Positions 17,938 to 28,009 are shown, numbered from the stretch's first letter. The stretch is 64,000 bases of DNA from Pseudomonas rhizophila (GCF_003033885.1 NZ_CP024081.1:3100046-3164045), one strand, 5' to 3'. Made by a program: numbers and translations. Notes: generated from the sequence alone by a model not told the origin.

Positions 17938-18420
17938 ATGTTGGAAAACTACTATCGCGAGCTGGTGTGTTTCCTGAACGCCAGGCTAGGCAACCGCCAG
18001 GCGGCCGAGGATGTGGTGCATGACGCCTATGTGCGGGTACTTGAGCGCGCCAGTGACACGCCCATCGAACAGCCCAGGGCGTTCCTGTACCGCACCGCGT
18101 TGAACCTGGTGATCGACGGGCATCGGCGCAATACCCTGCGCCAGGTCGAATCCCTGGACGTGCTGGACAGCGAAGAGCGTTTCTTCACGCCATCGCCCCA
18201 TACCAGCCTTGACCACGGTCAGCGCCTGGACCTGCTCCAGCGCGCCCTGGCCGAATTGCCACCGCTGTGCCGCGAGAGTTTCCTGCTGCGCAAGCTCGAA
18301 GGCCTGTCCCACCCGCAAATCGCCGAACGCCTGGGCATTTCCCGGGCGCTGGTGGAAAAGCACATCGTCAACGCCATGAAGCATTGCCGCACTCGTATGC
18401 GGCAGTGGGACGCGCATTAA
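17938..18420 (+). CDS. fpvI: FpvI, ECF sigma factor for the ferripyoverdine receptor
   Basis: A 160-residue FecI-type ECF sigma factor. Region 2 includes AEDVVHDAYVRVLE; region 4 includes LSHPQIAERLGISRALVEKH. In P. aeruginosa FpvI drives fpvA and is held by the anti-sigma factor FpvR. The start is fixed by GGGGAG five bases ahead of the ATG. It lies immediately upstream of pvdA, the same neighbourhood as in P. aeruginosa, but no fpvR follows or precedes it here. Confidence 0.85.
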   Translation: MLENYYRELVCFLNARLGNRQAAEDVVHDAYVRVLERASDTPIEQPRAFLYRTALNLVIDGHRRNTLRQVESLDVLDSEERFFTPSPHTSLDHGQRLDLLQRALAELPPLCRESFLLRKLEGLSHPQIAERLGISRALVEKHIVNAMKHCRTRMRQWDAH

Positions 18421-18445
18421 TCCGTCCACGCCGGTCGCATCGCGG

Positions 18446-18469
18446 TAAATTTTTTTTCACTGTCCTCGT
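18446..18469 (+). promoter_or_regulatory. PvdS-type promoter box for pvdA
   Basis: Plus strand TAAAT, 16 bases beginning with a T-tract, CGT. The box ends 96 bases before the pvdA ATG. Confidence 0.88.
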
Positions 18470-18565
18470 TCCTCTCAACAGACGACTTGCCGGCTTGCCA
18501 AAGATCGGTCGGGTCACCCCAGGCTTTTCGCGCCCTGTTGAGGGGCCCTCCAGAGGACACTGGAC

Positions 18566-19900
18566 ATGACACAGGCAATTGCTTCGCCCAACGTTCACGA
18601 CTTGATCGGTATCGGCTTCGGCCCCTCGAACCTGGCGCTGGCCATCGCGCTGCAGGAGCGGGGCCCGGTCCAGGGCGAACTGGATGTGCTGTTCCTCGAC
18701 AAGCAGGCTGACTACCGCTGGCATGGCAATACCCTGGTGACCCAGAGCGAGTTGCAGATTTCCTTCCTCAAGGACCTGGTAACCCTGCGCAACCCCACCA
18801 GCCCGTATTCGTTCGTCAATTACCTCAAGCATCACGGCCGCCTGGTGGACTTCATCAACCTTGGCACGTTCTACCCGTGCCGCATGGAGTACAACGACTA
18901 CCTGCGCTGGGTGGCCGGGCAGTTCACCGGGCAGAGCCGCTACGGCGAAGAAGTGCTGCGCATCGAGCCGGTGTTGCACAACCAGCAGGTCGACGCCTTG
19001 CGGGTGATTTCCCGCGACAGCCAGGGCGAAGAGCTCGTGCGCAGCGCCCGCTCGGTGGTGGTCAGTGCTGGCGGTACGCCGCGTATCCCCGACGCGTTCA
19101 CCGCCTTCAAGGAGGATGCTCGGGTGTTCCACCATTCCCAGTACCTGGAGCGCATGGCGACTCAGCCGTGCGTGAACGGCCAGCCCATGACCATCGCCAT
19201 CATCGGCGGCGGGCAGAGCGCGGCGGAAGCCTTCATCGACCTCAACGACAGTTTTCCTTCGGTGCAGGTCGACATGATCCTGCGCGGCTCGGCCCTCAAG
19301 CCTGCCGATGACAGCCCGTTCGTCAACGAGGTGTTCTCCCCGGAATTCACCGATCTGGTGTTCCAGCAGCCCCACAGCGAACGCGAACGGCTGGTCAACG
19401 AGTACCACAACACCAACTATTCGGTGGTGGACATCGACCTGATCGAACGCATCTACGGGATTTTCTATCGCCAGAAAGTCTCGGGCGTCGCCCGTCATGC
19501 CTTCCGTACCCTCACCACGGTGGAGAAAGCCACGGCCACCGATGCCGGCGTGGAGCTGGCGGTGCGCAACAACGCCACCGGCGAGTTGAGCGTGCGCCGT
19601 TATGACGCGGTGGTGCTGGCCACCGGTTACGAACGGCAGATGCACCGCACATTGCTGGCGCCACTTGAGCAATACCTGGGGAATTTCGAGGTAGATCGCA
19701 ACTACAAATTGATCACCGACGAGCGCTGCAAAGCGGCGATCTACATGCAGGGCTTCTGCCAGGCCAGCCACGGCCTGAGCGATACCTTGTTGTCGATCCT
19801 GCCGGTACGCGCCGATGAGATCGCTGGTTCGCTGTACGAGCACAGCAAACATCGCGGACAGAGCCGTTCGGTGCGCGACCTGAAGCTGGCCACGGCGTAA
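18566..19900 (+). CDS. pvdA: PvdA, L-ornithine N5-hydroxylase
   Basis: A 444-residue FAD/NADPH monooxygenase. FAD motif GIGFGPSNLALA lies near residue 12, the NADPH motif AIIGGGQSAAE near 213, and the late ATGYE motif near 350. It makes N5-hydroxyornithine, the precursor of the hydroxamate iron ligands of pyoverdine, in the cytoplasm. It has its own PvdS-type promoter and no obvious co-transcribed partner downstream. Confidence 0.95.
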   Translation: MTQAIASPNVHDLIGIGFGPSNLALAIALQERGPVQGELDVLFLDKQADYRWHGNTLVTQSELQISFLKDLVTLRNPTSPYSFVNYLKHHGRLVDFINLGTFYPCRMEYNDYLRWVAGQFTGQSRYGEEVLRIEPVLHNQQVDALRVISRDSQGEELVRSARSVVVSAGGTPRIPDAFTAFKEDARVFHHSQYLERMATQPCVNGQPMTIAIIGGGQSAAEAFIDLNDSFPSVQVDMILRGSALKPADDSPFVNEVFSPEFTDLVFQQPHSERERLVNEYHNTNYSVVDIDLIERIYGIFYRQKVSGVARHAFRTLTTVEKATATDAGVELAVRNNATGELSVRRYDAVVLATGYERQMHRTLLAPLEQYLGNFEVDRNYKLITDERCKAAIYMQGFCQASHGLSDTLLSILPVRADEIAGSLYEHSKHRGQSRSVRDLKLATA

Positions 19901-20097
19901 GCAATCGGCAGTCTCGCCAGGAAATTCTTCAGAAACTTCCTACACTCACCTCACGTGTCCTGTCTTTCAGGCAGGCGCGTTGACGGTTCGCTGTTCTCTC
20001 GCTTTGGCAGTCTGAACCCATCAGCCGGTCTCCCTGACTTGACGTGAAGTCGGGGGTGTTCCGGGCCGACTACGCCAAACGAAACAACCTGAGCCAA

Positions 20098-23000
20098 ATG
20101 ACGCTGTTCTTACGCACAGGCCTGGTGGCGCTGTTGCTGGGCTTATCAAGTGTGACGCCGCAGGTTGGCGCGGCACCTGAGTCGCTGCAAGTGCTCGGGC
20201 GCTCCAGTGTGAGCGACTATTCGGTATCCCTGGGGGAGGCCGACTGGAACTGGCTACGCGGCAAGGGAACGTTGCTGTTGGGGGCCTCGGCGCCGGATTA
20301 CGCACCGTTCGGTATCACCAGCAATGGCCGCGACTATGAAGGCCTCACTGCTGACTATGCCCAGTTGCTGGGGCAGATGTTGCACGTCGATGTGCGGGTG
20401 CAGCGTTACGCGTCACGGGAGGCATCGCTCCAGGCGCTGCGCAGCGGTGAGATCGACATGCTCGGCACGGCCAACGGCTTCGAAGCCAGCGACCCGGCGT
20501 TGGCGATGTCCCAGGCCTATGCCGATGACCTGCCCACCCTGGTGGCCCGCGTCGCGGATAGCCAGGACTTGCCCACGGACCTGGCGGGCATGCGCGTGGC
20601 GATGCTGTATCACTATTTGCCCACCGAGACAGTCAAGGCGTTTTATCCGGATGCGGCCTTGCAGTTATACCCCTCGACCTTGAGCGCCATCGGCGCTGTG
20701 GCGTTTGGGCAGGCCGACGTTTACCTGGGGGATTCGATCAGCTCCAATTACCTGATCAGCAAGAACTACCTGAACAACGTCCAACTGGCTGATTTCTCAC
20801 GCATGGAAGTACAGCCGTTCGCCTTTGCGGTCAGCCGCGAGAACGCACGCCTGCTGCGCATTATCAACGCCGCGCTACAAGCCATCCCCGCCAGTGAACG
20901 CATGAGCATCCTGCGGCGCTGGAGCGCTGGCGGTGCGAGCATACCCGGTCAGCAACCCCTGCATTTCAGCGTCAAGGAACAGCGTTGGCTGAATGCACAT
21001 CCGCGGATCACAGTGGCCGTCAACCAGAACTTCCCGCCACTCACGTTTATCGATGAACAAGGCCATTTGCGCGGTATCAGCGCCGATGTGCTGGCCCGGA
21101 TCAGCCTGCGCACCGGCCTGAAGTTCGATATCCAGCGGGGTAACTCGCTTCATGATGTGATCGGGCGCGTCAGAAGCGGTCGGGCCGACGTACTGGCCGC
21201 CGCTCCACCGAGCACCGAACTTGAGGGGGCGTTGCGTTTTACCCGGCCCTACCTGAGCAATCCGTTCGTGTTGGTGGCGCCCTTGAGGAGCAAGGTCCCG
21301 TTGACGTTGGACCAGATGGAGGGCAAACGCCTGGCGCTGATCCGGGGCAATGTGCTGCGTGAGTATCTGCTGGAACAATTTCCCCGAGTGCACCTGGTGC
21401 CGGCTGAAAACGCGGCGGACGCGATGTCCATGGTCGCCGCCGGCACGGTGGACGGCGCAGTCAATTCGCTGATCAGTGCCCGCTATATGATTTCCCGCCA
21501 GTACCGCGGCAAACTGCAAATCACCAGCACCGTGGGAACGTTTCCGGAGAGCGTGGCCCTGGCGACTCATCGTGATGCGCCGGAGCTGCATTCGATCCTG
21601 GACAAGGCGCTGCTGAGCATTTCTCCCGAAGAAATGGACGAGCTGACCAATCGTTGGCGCAGTGAAGTGGTGATCGACGACAACTACTGGTTGCGCAACC
21701 GCACCACCATCGTCCAGGGGTTCGCCATCGCCGCGCTGCTGTTGCTGCTGGCATTGGGGTGGGTCGTTTACCTGCGGCGTCTGCTGGAACAACTGCGCGT
21801 GGCCAAGCAAAGCGCCGATGATGCCAACCGGGCCAAGACCACTTTCCTGGCGACCATGAGCCATGAAATCCGCACCCCCATGAACGCGGTGATCGGCATG
21901 CTGGAGCTGGCCCTGAAAAAAGCCGACCAGGGTGTCATGGACCGGTTCGCCATCGAAGTCGCGTCGGGCGCCGCTCGCGGCATGCTCGACTTGATCGGTG
22001 ACATCCTCGACATCGCCCGCATCGAGTCCGGCAGGTTGTCGCTGACCCCGCAGCGGGCCAACCTGCGGGAACTGATCGAGTCGGTGGCACGGATCTTTGA
22101 AGGCCTGGCCTGGCAGAAACAACTGCACTTACAGCTTGAACTCGACGCCGCGATCAACCGCGACGTATTGATTGATCCGTTGCGTTTCAAGCAGATCGTG
22201 TCGAACCTGCTGAGCAACGCCATCAAGTTCACCGACCAGGGGCAGGTGCGCTTGAGTGTGCGAGCCGCACCGGGCGATGACGCGCAGTGCCTGCCGATCC
22301 GCTTGCGCGTCGAAGACACCGGCTGTGGTATTTCGGCCGAGGATCAGCGCCGCCTGTTCAGCCCCTTTACCCAGGCCAGCAACAACACCCAGTCGGCCCG
22401 CAGCGGCTCCGGGTTGGGGCTGGTGATCAGCCGCACGCTCTGCGAAATGATGGGCGGCACCCTGACGTTGAGCAGCGTGCCGGGGGAGGGCACGCAGATT
22501 GAAGTTCTGCTGAGCTTGCCGGCGCTCGATGCCTTGGCTCAAGCGCCGTCGGCGCAAGTCGAGGCGCTGGCACCGGTGCGGGGGCTGAACATTCTGGTGG
22601 TGGACGACTACCCGGCCAACCGTTTGCTGCTGTCCCAGCAACTGAGCTATCTGGGCCATCGCGTCCGCGAAGCCGACGATGGTGTCCAGGGGTTGCGCGC
22701 CTGGCGTGCTGAACGATTCGATGTCGTCATTACCGACTGCAACATGCCGTTGATGAGCGGCTACGAACTGGCCCGGGCCATTCGCGAGGCGGAGCGGGCC
22801 GAGGGTTTGTCGCCGGGGGTGATCCTGGGTTTCACGGCCAATGCCCAGCCCGAGGAAAAGGCCCGCTGTGTCGAGGCCGGCATGGACGATTGCCTGTTCA
22901 AACCCATCAGCCTCAAGGAACTGAACAGCTGCCTGGCTTCGGTCACGCAGGATTGCGCCGCAGTGCCCGATGAGCGGGTGCCTGCGCCGACCACCGGCGA

Positions 23001-23382
23001 CATCGACTTGAGCAGCCTTGAACTATTGAGCGCAGGTGACACGGGCTCAATCAAAAAACTGCTAGTGGAAATGGTCAACAGCAATGCCGAAGACCTGGCG
23101 CAATTGATGCGTCTGCTCGCCCGACAAGACCTGCCAGGGCTGGCGGACCTGGCGCACCGGGTCAAGGGGGGCGCGCTGATGATCAGGGCCCAGCGCCTGA
23201 TTGCCGCCTGCGAAGCCCTGGAAAGTGCCTGCCGTGGCGGCGACCGGTCGTTGCTCGCCGCCGCGGTGGATGACGTGCGCCAAGCCATGGAGCACCTGAC
23301 TGAACGACTGGAGGCCTATGTGGCGGGGGAGCTTGCTCCCGCTGGGGCGCGAAGTGGTCCCCGCGGGTCTTCTCATGGATAA
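20098..23382 (+). CDS. BvgS-like unorthodox hybrid sensor kinase
   Basis: About 1094 residues from the ATG at 20098, which opens a signal peptide; an upstream GTG at 20044 is possible. Order: two periplasmic solute-binding (Venus flytrap) domains (about 40-265 and 290-515), one membrane helix near 545, histidine kinase ([15 protein letters not shown]-binding DTGCGI and GSGLGL), receiver (VVDDYPANR, phospho-Asp in VITDCNMP) and HPt (LAHRVKGGA). There is no PAS domain between membrane and kinase. It is a phosphorelay sensor of the Bvg/Roc type, presumably feeding the LuxR-type regulator at 24061. The last 20 or so residues are encoded by a REP element. Confidence 0.9.
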   Translation: MTLFLRTGLVALLLGLSSVTPQVGAAPESLQVLGRSSVSDYSVSLGEADWNWLRGKGTLLLGASAPDYAPFGITSNGRDYEGLTADYAQLLGQMLHVDVRVQRYASREASLQALRSGEIDMLGTANGFEASDPALAMSQAYADDLPTLVARVADSQDLPTDLAGMRVAMLYHYLPTETVKAFYPDAALQLYPSTLSAIGAVAFGQADVYLGDSISSNYLISKNYLNNVQLADFSRMEVQPFAFAVSRENARLLRIINAALQAIPASERMSILRRWSAGGASIPGQQPLHFSVKEQRWLNAHPRITVAVNQNFPPLTFIDEQGHLRGISADVLARISLRTGLKFDIQRGNSLHDVIGRVRSGRADVLAAAPPSTELEGALRFTRPYLSNPFVLVAPLRSKVPLTLDQMEGKRLALIRGNVLREYLLEQFPRVHLVPAENAADAMSMVAAGTVDGAVNSLISARYMISRQYRGKLQITSTVGTFPESVALATHRDAPELHSILDKALLSISPEEMDELTNRWRSEVVIDDNYWLRNRTTIVQGFAIAALLLLLALGWVVYLRRLLEQLRVAKQSADDANRAKTTFLATMSHEIRTPMNAVIGMLELALKKADQGVMDRFAIEVASGAARGMLDLIGDILDIARIESGRLSLTPQRANLRELIESVARIFEGLAWQKQLHLQLELDAAINRDVLIDPLRFKQIVSNLLSNAIKFTDQGQVRLSVRAAPGDDAQCLPIRLRVEDTGCGISAEDQRRLFSPFTQASNNTQSARSGSGLGLVISRTLCEMMGGTLTLSSVPGEGTQIEVLLSLPALDALAQAPSAQVEALAPVRGLNILVVDDYPANRLLLSQQLSYLGHRVREADDGVQGLRAWRAERFDVVITDCNMPLMSGYELARAIREAERAEGLSPGVILGFTANAQPEEKARCVEAGMDDCLFKPISLKELNSCLASVTQDCAAVPDERVPAPTTGDIDLSSLELLSAGDTGSIKKLLVEMVNSNAEDLAQLMRLLARQDLPGLADLAHRVKGGALMIRAQRLIAACEALESACRGGDRSLLAAAVDDVRQAMEHLTERLEAYVAGELAPAGARSGPRGSSHG
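23319..23361. repeat. Half REPIN (family B) inside the kinase reading frame
   Basis: TGTGGCGGGGGAGCTTGCTC followed by CCGCTGGGGCGCGAAG matches one arm of the family B element. It overlaps the 3' end of the hybrid kinase gene and is translated as [13 protein letters not shown]. Confidence 0.75.
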
Positions 23383-23501
23383 GCGAGCCGCGTAGTCATC
23401 CCGAAGCTACATGCGAAGTACCTTTTTCCTCCCTTTTTTGGGATTCGTCCTACAGCGCCTCTCAAAAGCTTCCTCTAGCCTGACGCCCCTTAACGATTGG
23501 G

Positions 23502-23945
23502 ATGCCTGTCATGCCGAACAAAGCATTACGTATCATGATTGCCGACACGCAACATGCTCATCGAATGAGGCTTGAGCACCTGTTCAATCAACAGGGTTAT
23601 TTTCGGATCGCCCCCGTGAGTGGTCTGCAGGAGCTGTTGACGCTGGTGGAATACGGCAGCGAGCCGTTCGACCTGGTCGTGGTCAATGCCGGCTTGGCCA
23701 ACGGCGCGCTGAACCTGCACGATTTCATTCTCGATAACCCACAGCTTCGTCACGCGATGATTTACAACACACCACAGGTCGGTCTGTCCTCGGCGGCGGT
23801 CGCGCGGCGACCGGGCATGCACTTGAGCACGGCCCAGTTGCCTGACCTTGCGTCACTGGCAAGTCTGATGGAGCGGATTGATCCCCAGGCCAGCGAGTTG
23901 ACGCGACCCTGGCTTCGCCCTCTCAGGCAAGGTCACGCAGGGTGA
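23502..23945 (+). CDS. Degenerate receiver-domain protein
   Basis: A 147-residue stand-alone receiver-like protein (144 if the ATG at 23511 is used). The fold pattern is kept (RIMIADTQHAHRMRLEHLF, then FDLVVVNAGL), but the phosphoacceptor Asp is replaced by Asn (residue 59 from the second ATG) and only one acidic residue remains at the metal site. No output domain is seen. Its position between a BvgS-like kinase and a BvgA-like regulator suggests a partner-binding or decoy role in that relay. This function is an inference. Confidence 0.7.
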   Translation: MPVMPNKALRIMIADTQHAHRMRLEHLFNQQGYFRIAPVSGLQELLTLVEYGSEPFDLVVVNAGLANGALNLHDFILDNPQLRHAMIYNTPQVGLSSAAVARRPGMHLSTAQLPDLASLASLMERIDPQASELTRPWLRPLRQGHAG

Positions 23946-24060
23946 AGCTGCACCGTTGGTCGGCACTGTCAGACCTGACAGGTGGCATGGCCCGGCGCCT
24001 GTGCAACAGTCCGAAGCAGTCATGGCATCGGCGCCGTTTGCATTTACGTGGGGAGTTGCC

Positions 24061-24675
24061 TTGAAAGACGTATTGATCGTGGATGACCACCCTGTCATAC
24101 GAGGGGCATTGCGGCTCATTTGCCAGAACGAGGGGTTTACCGGAGTCAGGGACGCGAGCGGTGTCGCCGACGCCAGGGCGTTGATCAAGGAAAAGGCCCC
24201 AGACCTGGTGATTCTGGACCTGGTGATGAACGGATTCGATGGCATGGATCTGTTGGTCTGGATCATGACCCAGTTCCCAGAGTGCGGGGTGCTGGTATTC
24301 ACTTCCCAGGACGCGCAGCACTTCTGCAACCGCTGCATCTCGGCCGGAGCCAGGGGCTTTGTGACCAAGAAAAGCGACCTGAAAGAACTGATCAAGGCCA
24401 TTCATGCGCTGAAATCCGGCTACTCCTATTTCCCTCAAATGCCAGTCAGGCTGGATTTTCAACAACGCACTGAACAGCAGACCCTGGAAAGTCTCTCGAC
24501 CCGCGAGCTATCCATTCTGCGAATGCTGGCCATGGGAATGCGCGGCAAGGACATCGCCGAGGCCTTGTTCCTGAGTCCGAAAACCGTCAGCACCTACAAG
24601 ACCCGTCTGCTGGAAAAACTCGGACTCAAGACGCTGGTGGGTCTGTCGGATTTCGCCAAGCGCAATCATTTGTGA
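24061..24675 (+). CDS. BvgA/RocA-like response regulator (receiver + LuxR HTH)
   Basis: A 204-residue NarL/FixJ family regulator: receiver VLIVDDHPVIR with phospho-Asp 53 (VILDLVM) and a C-terminal LuxR helix-turn-helix (LSTRELSILRMLAMG, KTVSTYKTRLLEKL). The TTG start at 24061 is preferred because GGGGAG lies six bases before it and the receiver starts at once. An ATG at 24022 would add 13 unrelated residues. It is the likely output of the upstream hybrid kinase. Confidence 0.85.
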   Translation: MKDVLIVDDHPVIRGALRLICQNEGFTGVRDASGVADARALIKEKAPDLVILDLVMNGFDGMDLLVWIMTQFPECGVLVFTSQDAQHFCNRCISAGARGFVTKKSDLKELIKAIHALKSGYSYFPQMPVRLDFQQRTEQQTLESLSTRELSILRMLAMGMRGKDIAEALFLSPKTVSTYKTRLLEKLGLKTLVGLSDFAKRNHL

Positions 24676-24856
24676 TCCCTGTGTGCGGGCTCATTGCAGC
24701 CCCGTGCGATGGCATATCAGTGAAGTTGGGGGGGCGATCGTTCTCTCTATAGAACGCTAAGACTGATTTTTGCAGTCTAGTGCGGCTGCGTTCGTGGTTT
24801 TAATCTGTGTCCATCGAATCGCAACGTCTGATTCGCAACACGATTGGAGCCACCGC

Positions 24857-25723
24857 ATGAAAAACATCATCGGCGTCTACACCAGCCCCCGAGCCCATTG
24901 GGTCGGTGACGGCTTCCCGGTTCGCACGCTGTTTTCCTACGACAACCTGGGCAAGCACATCAGCCCGTTCCTGCTGCTGGACCACGCCGCTCCCACGCAA
25001 TTCGAACCCACCGCCGAGCGTCGCGGTGTTGGCCAGCACCCTCATCGCGGTTTCGAAACCGTGACCATCGTCTACCAGGGCGAACTGGAACACCGGGATT
25101 CCACTGGCAGCGGCGGCAAGATCGGCCCTGGCGACGTGCAATGGATGACGGCGGCTTCCGGGATCATTCATGAAGAGTTCCACTCCGAGGACTTCGCTCG
25201 GCAAGGCGGGTTCATGGAGATGGTCCAGCTGTGGGTCAACCTGCCCGCCAAGGACAAAATGGCCCCAGCCGGCTACCAGACAATCCTCAAGAGCGACATT
25301 CCGAGCATCGACCTGAAGGACAACGCCGGCAGCCTGCGCCTGATTGCCGGCCGCTTCGAGGGGCATCAGGGCCCGGCGAAGACGTTTACGCCCATCGATG
25401 TCTGGGACATGCGCTTGAATGCCGGGAAAGACCTGACCCTCGACGTACACGATGGCCACAACACCGCACTGGTGGTGCTGCGTGGCACGGTTCAGGTCAA
25501 CGGTCGCGAGCGGGTCGAGGCCGGGCAACTGGCGTTGTTCGACCGGGCCGGCGAGCAGTTGCACCTGCACGCCAATCACGACGCGGTGGTGTTGCTGCTC
25601 AGCGGCGAGCCCATCGACGAACCCATCGTCGGTCATGGCCCGTTCGTGATGAACAGCGAGCAGGAAATTCACCAGGCCTTCAACGATTTCCACTCCGGTC
25701 GTTTTGGCGCGATGGACGACTGA
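24857..25723 (+). CDS. Pirin family protein
   Basis: A 288-residue bicupin pirin-like protein. The metal-site motifs GQHPHRGFETVTIVY and IIHEEFHSE hold the expected three His and one Glu in the N-terminal cupin. The family includes quercetin-cleaving YhhW and regulatory pirins; the substrate cannot be read from sequence. The start is supported by GGAG nine bases upstream. It stands alone between the regulator gene and a REPIN. Confidence 0.88.
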   Translation: MKNIIGVYTSPRAHWVGDGFPVRTLFSYDNLGKHISPFLLLDHAAPTQFEPTAERRGVGQHPHRGFETVTIVYQGELEHRDSTGSGGKIGPGDVQWMTAASGIIHEEFHSEDFARQGGFMEMVQLWVNLPAKDKMAPAGYQTILKSDIPSIDLKDNAGSLRLIAGRFEGHQGPAKTFTPIDVWDMRLNAGKDLTLDVHDGHNTALVVLRGTVQVNGRERVEAGQLALFDRAGEQLHLHANHDAVVLLLSGEPIDEPIVGHGPFVMNSEQEIHQAFNDFHSGRFGAMDD

Positions 25724-25737
25724 CCAGAGACAAGTCC

Positions 25738-25827
25738 TGTGGGAGCGAGCCTGCTCGCGATAGCGGTCTGACAGTCGATGCATCATTGACGGATACGCCG
25801 CAATCGCGAGCAGGCTCGCTCCCACAT
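25738..25827. repeat. REPIN family A
   Basis: Two inverted GTGGGAGCGAGCCTGCTCGC copies with about 45 bases between, directly after the pirin gene. Confidence 0.85.
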
Positions 25828-25903
25828 GAGTTTCTGCGGTGCTCTCTACGCCGCGTTCAATTTGTGCCAATCTTCGCCCCATGACCTTCCTGGAGCTGTC
25901 GCG

Positions 25904-27346
25904 ATGCTGTCTCTGATCTCCGATCACCCACTGCTGAGTGCCTTGGTGCTGTTGGTGCTCGACATTCTGCTGTGGCGGCTGGTCAGCGCTGATCGGACTT
26001 ATTGGAAGATCGGCGGGCGGCTGCTGATTTTTTCGTTGTTCAGCGCGCTGCTGTTCAACGAAGGCCTCAACCCCCTGCAACCGGCGCAGTGGGTTGACGA
26101 CGTGCCACGCCACTTGGCGGCCACCGGTTTACAAATTGCCTGGTGGCTGTTCGCTGCGCGGACCCTGACGGTGATGATCGGCGCGGTGATGATGCAACGG
26201 GTGGGTCATACCGGGCGGCTCTTGCAGGATCTGATCGGCGCGGTGATCTTCCTGATCGCCGTCATCGCTGCCCTGGCGTATGTGCTGGACTTGCCGGTCA
26301 AGGGCGTCCTGGCAACCTCCGGGGCGATGGCGATCATCGTCGGCCTGGCCTTGCAGAGTACCCTCAGTGACGTGTTCTCCGGGATCGTGCTCAACACCAC
26401 CAAGCCCTATCAAGTCGATGACTGGATTTCCATCGATGGCACCGAAGGCCGGGTCACCGACATCGACTGGCGCGCCACGCGGTTGCAGACCGCCCAGGGC
26501 AGCATGGCGGTGATTCCCAACTCCTTGGCGGCCAAGGCCAAGATCGTCAACTTCAGCCGGCCCAGCGATGTCCACGGGTTATCCATCAGCATCCCGGTCA
26601 GCCCGCATGCACGGCCACAAACCGTGATCGATGCGCTGGAGCGGGCGATGATTGGTTGTCGTTCCCTGCTTGCCAGCCCGGCTCCCTGCGTGACACTCAA
26701 GAGCACCGGCAGCACCGGGGCGGAATATGAAATCAGCGGGTTCGTCGCGTCCATGGGCCAGAAGCGCGAGGTGCGCAATCAGTTGTTCGACCTGGCTTTC
26801 CGGCATTTGCAGGCATCGGGCGTAAGCCTGTTGTCCACCAGCGAAAGCGCGTCCACCAATGGCGTGTCGCGGCCCCGTGCGCTGCTGGAAAGCTCGAGCA
26901 TTTTCTCCACCTTGCGCCAGGATGAGAAAGACACCTTCAGCCAGAACATGACCCTGCAGACCTTCCGCGCCGGCGACATGATCCTGCCGGCCGGGGAGGT
27001 CAGCGATCATTTGTTCATCATCGAGTCGGGGGTGGTCAGCGTGACCCTGTTTCGTAACGGCCAGCCGTTCGAGGCCGGACGCATGGGGCCGGGAGAGGTT
27101 ATTGGCGAAGCCGGGATCGTTTCCGACCAGGCCGCGCTGGCGAACTTTTCCGCCAAGACCTTCTGCACCCTTTATCGCATCGAGAAGAGCTACCTCAAAC
27201 CCTGCCTGGACGCTCGCCGCGACATCAACGACGCGATGAAAAACCTGCTGGACGTGCGCATGCACCTGGCCCAGAACCTGACCCGCGACGTCCCCAAACC
27301 GGTGGCCAAGAAGCGCTTCCTGCAATGGTTGCGTAGTCGGGCCTGA
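25904..27346 (+). CDS. MscS-type channel fused to a cyclic-nucleotide-binding domain
   Basis: About 480 residues. Four to five membrane helices (residues 1-165) lead into an MscS pore/beta domain (VGLALQSTLSDVFSGI, YQVDDWISIDGTEG) and a C-terminal cyclic-nucleotide-binding fold (about 350-465, GDMILPAGEVSDHLFIIESG). The architecture suggests a ligand-modulated small-conductance mechanosensitive channel in the inner membrane. The start at 25904 is chosen for GGAG nine bases ahead; a longer frame from 25826 begins inside a REPIN and would add non-membrane residues. The exact nucleotide ligand is unknown. Confidence 0.85.
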   Translation: MLSLISDHPLLSALVLLVLDILLWRLVSADRTYWKIGGRLLIFSLFSALLFNEGLNPLQPAQWVDDVPRHLAATGLQIAWWLFAARTLTVMIGAVMMQRVGHTGRLLQDLIGAVIFLIAVIAALAYVLDLPVKGVLATSGAMAIIVGLALQSTLSDVFSGIVLNTTKPYQVDDWISIDGTEGRVTDIDWRATRLQTAQGSMAVIPNSLAAKAKIVNFSRPSDVHGLSISIPVSPHARPQTVIDALERAMIGCRSLLASPAPCVTLKSTGSTGAEYEISGFVASMGQKREVRNQLFDLAFRHLQASGVSLLSTSESASTNGVSRPRALLESSSIFSTLRQDEKDTFSQNMTLQTFRAGDMILPAGEVSDHLFIIESGVVSVTLFRNGQPFEAGRMGPGEVIGEAGIVSDQAALANFSAKTFCTLYRIEKSYLKPCLDARRDINDAMKNLLDVRMHLAQNLTRDVPKPVAKKRFLQWLRSRA

Positions 27347-27457
27347 GCAAGTATCAAGGGCGTGCATTGGCCCCCCGAACTTCCCAATAATTGGCTATTT
27401 GTACCGCGCCACCGCGAGGCTAACGTAGCGCCACACCCAATTGTTCTGGAGTTCACC

Positions 27458-27898
27458 ATGCAACCGCGTATCGATTTCTACACCGCTTCCCCTGAAGCTT
27501 TCAAAGCCATGCTGGCGTTCGAAACCGCTGTTTCGAAACTGGGCCTGGAAAAATCCCTGCTGGAACTGGTCAAGCTGCGTTCCTCGCAAATCAACGGTTG
27601 CGCCTTCTGCATCGACATGCACACCGCCGATGCCCGCAAGGACGGCGAGACGGAGCGTCGCCTGTATGCCGTGACCGCCTGGCGCGAAGCCCCGTTTTTC
27701 ACCCCTCGCGAACGCGCCGCGCTGGCCTGGACCGAAGCGCTGACCCGCTTGAGCGACACCCATGCGCCAGACGCCGACTACGAACTGCTGAACCAGCATT
27801 TCACGCCCAAGGAAATGGTCGACCTGACCGTGGCAATCAACGCCATCAATGGCTGGAACCGCTTGGCGGTGGGCTTTCGCAAGATTCCTGAGGCGTAG
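27458..27898 (+). CDS. AhpD-like carboxymuconolactone decarboxylase family protein
   Basis: A 146-residue all-helical protein with the redox motif NGCAFCIDMH (CxxC plus His) of the AhpD/CMD fold. Such proteins give alkylhydroperoxidase or thiol-disulfide activity. The start at 27458 has a CTGGAG ribosome site; the longer frame from 27362 lacks support. It stands alone, followed by a REPIN. Confidence 0.87.
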   Translation: MQPRIDFYTASPEAFKAMLAFETAVSKLGLEKSLLELVKLRSSQINGCAFCIDMHTADARKDGETERRLYAVTAWREAPFFTPRERAALAWTEALTRLSDTHAPDADYELLNQHFTPKEMVDLTVAINAINGWNRLAVGFRKIPEA

Positions 27899-27916
27899 TC
27901 GAAAGCAGACACTACC

Positions 27917-28009
27917 TGTGGGAGTAAAGCTTGCTCGCGATAACGGTCAGACAGTTCGATGCACCATCGACTGACACACCGCCATCGCGAGCAAGCTTTG
28001 CTCCCACAT
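27917..28009. repeat. REPIN family A
   Basis: TGTGGGAGTAAAGCTTGCTC and its inverse with GCAAGCTTTGCTCCCAC, a slightly diverged pair with compensating changes in both arms. Confidence 0.83.
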
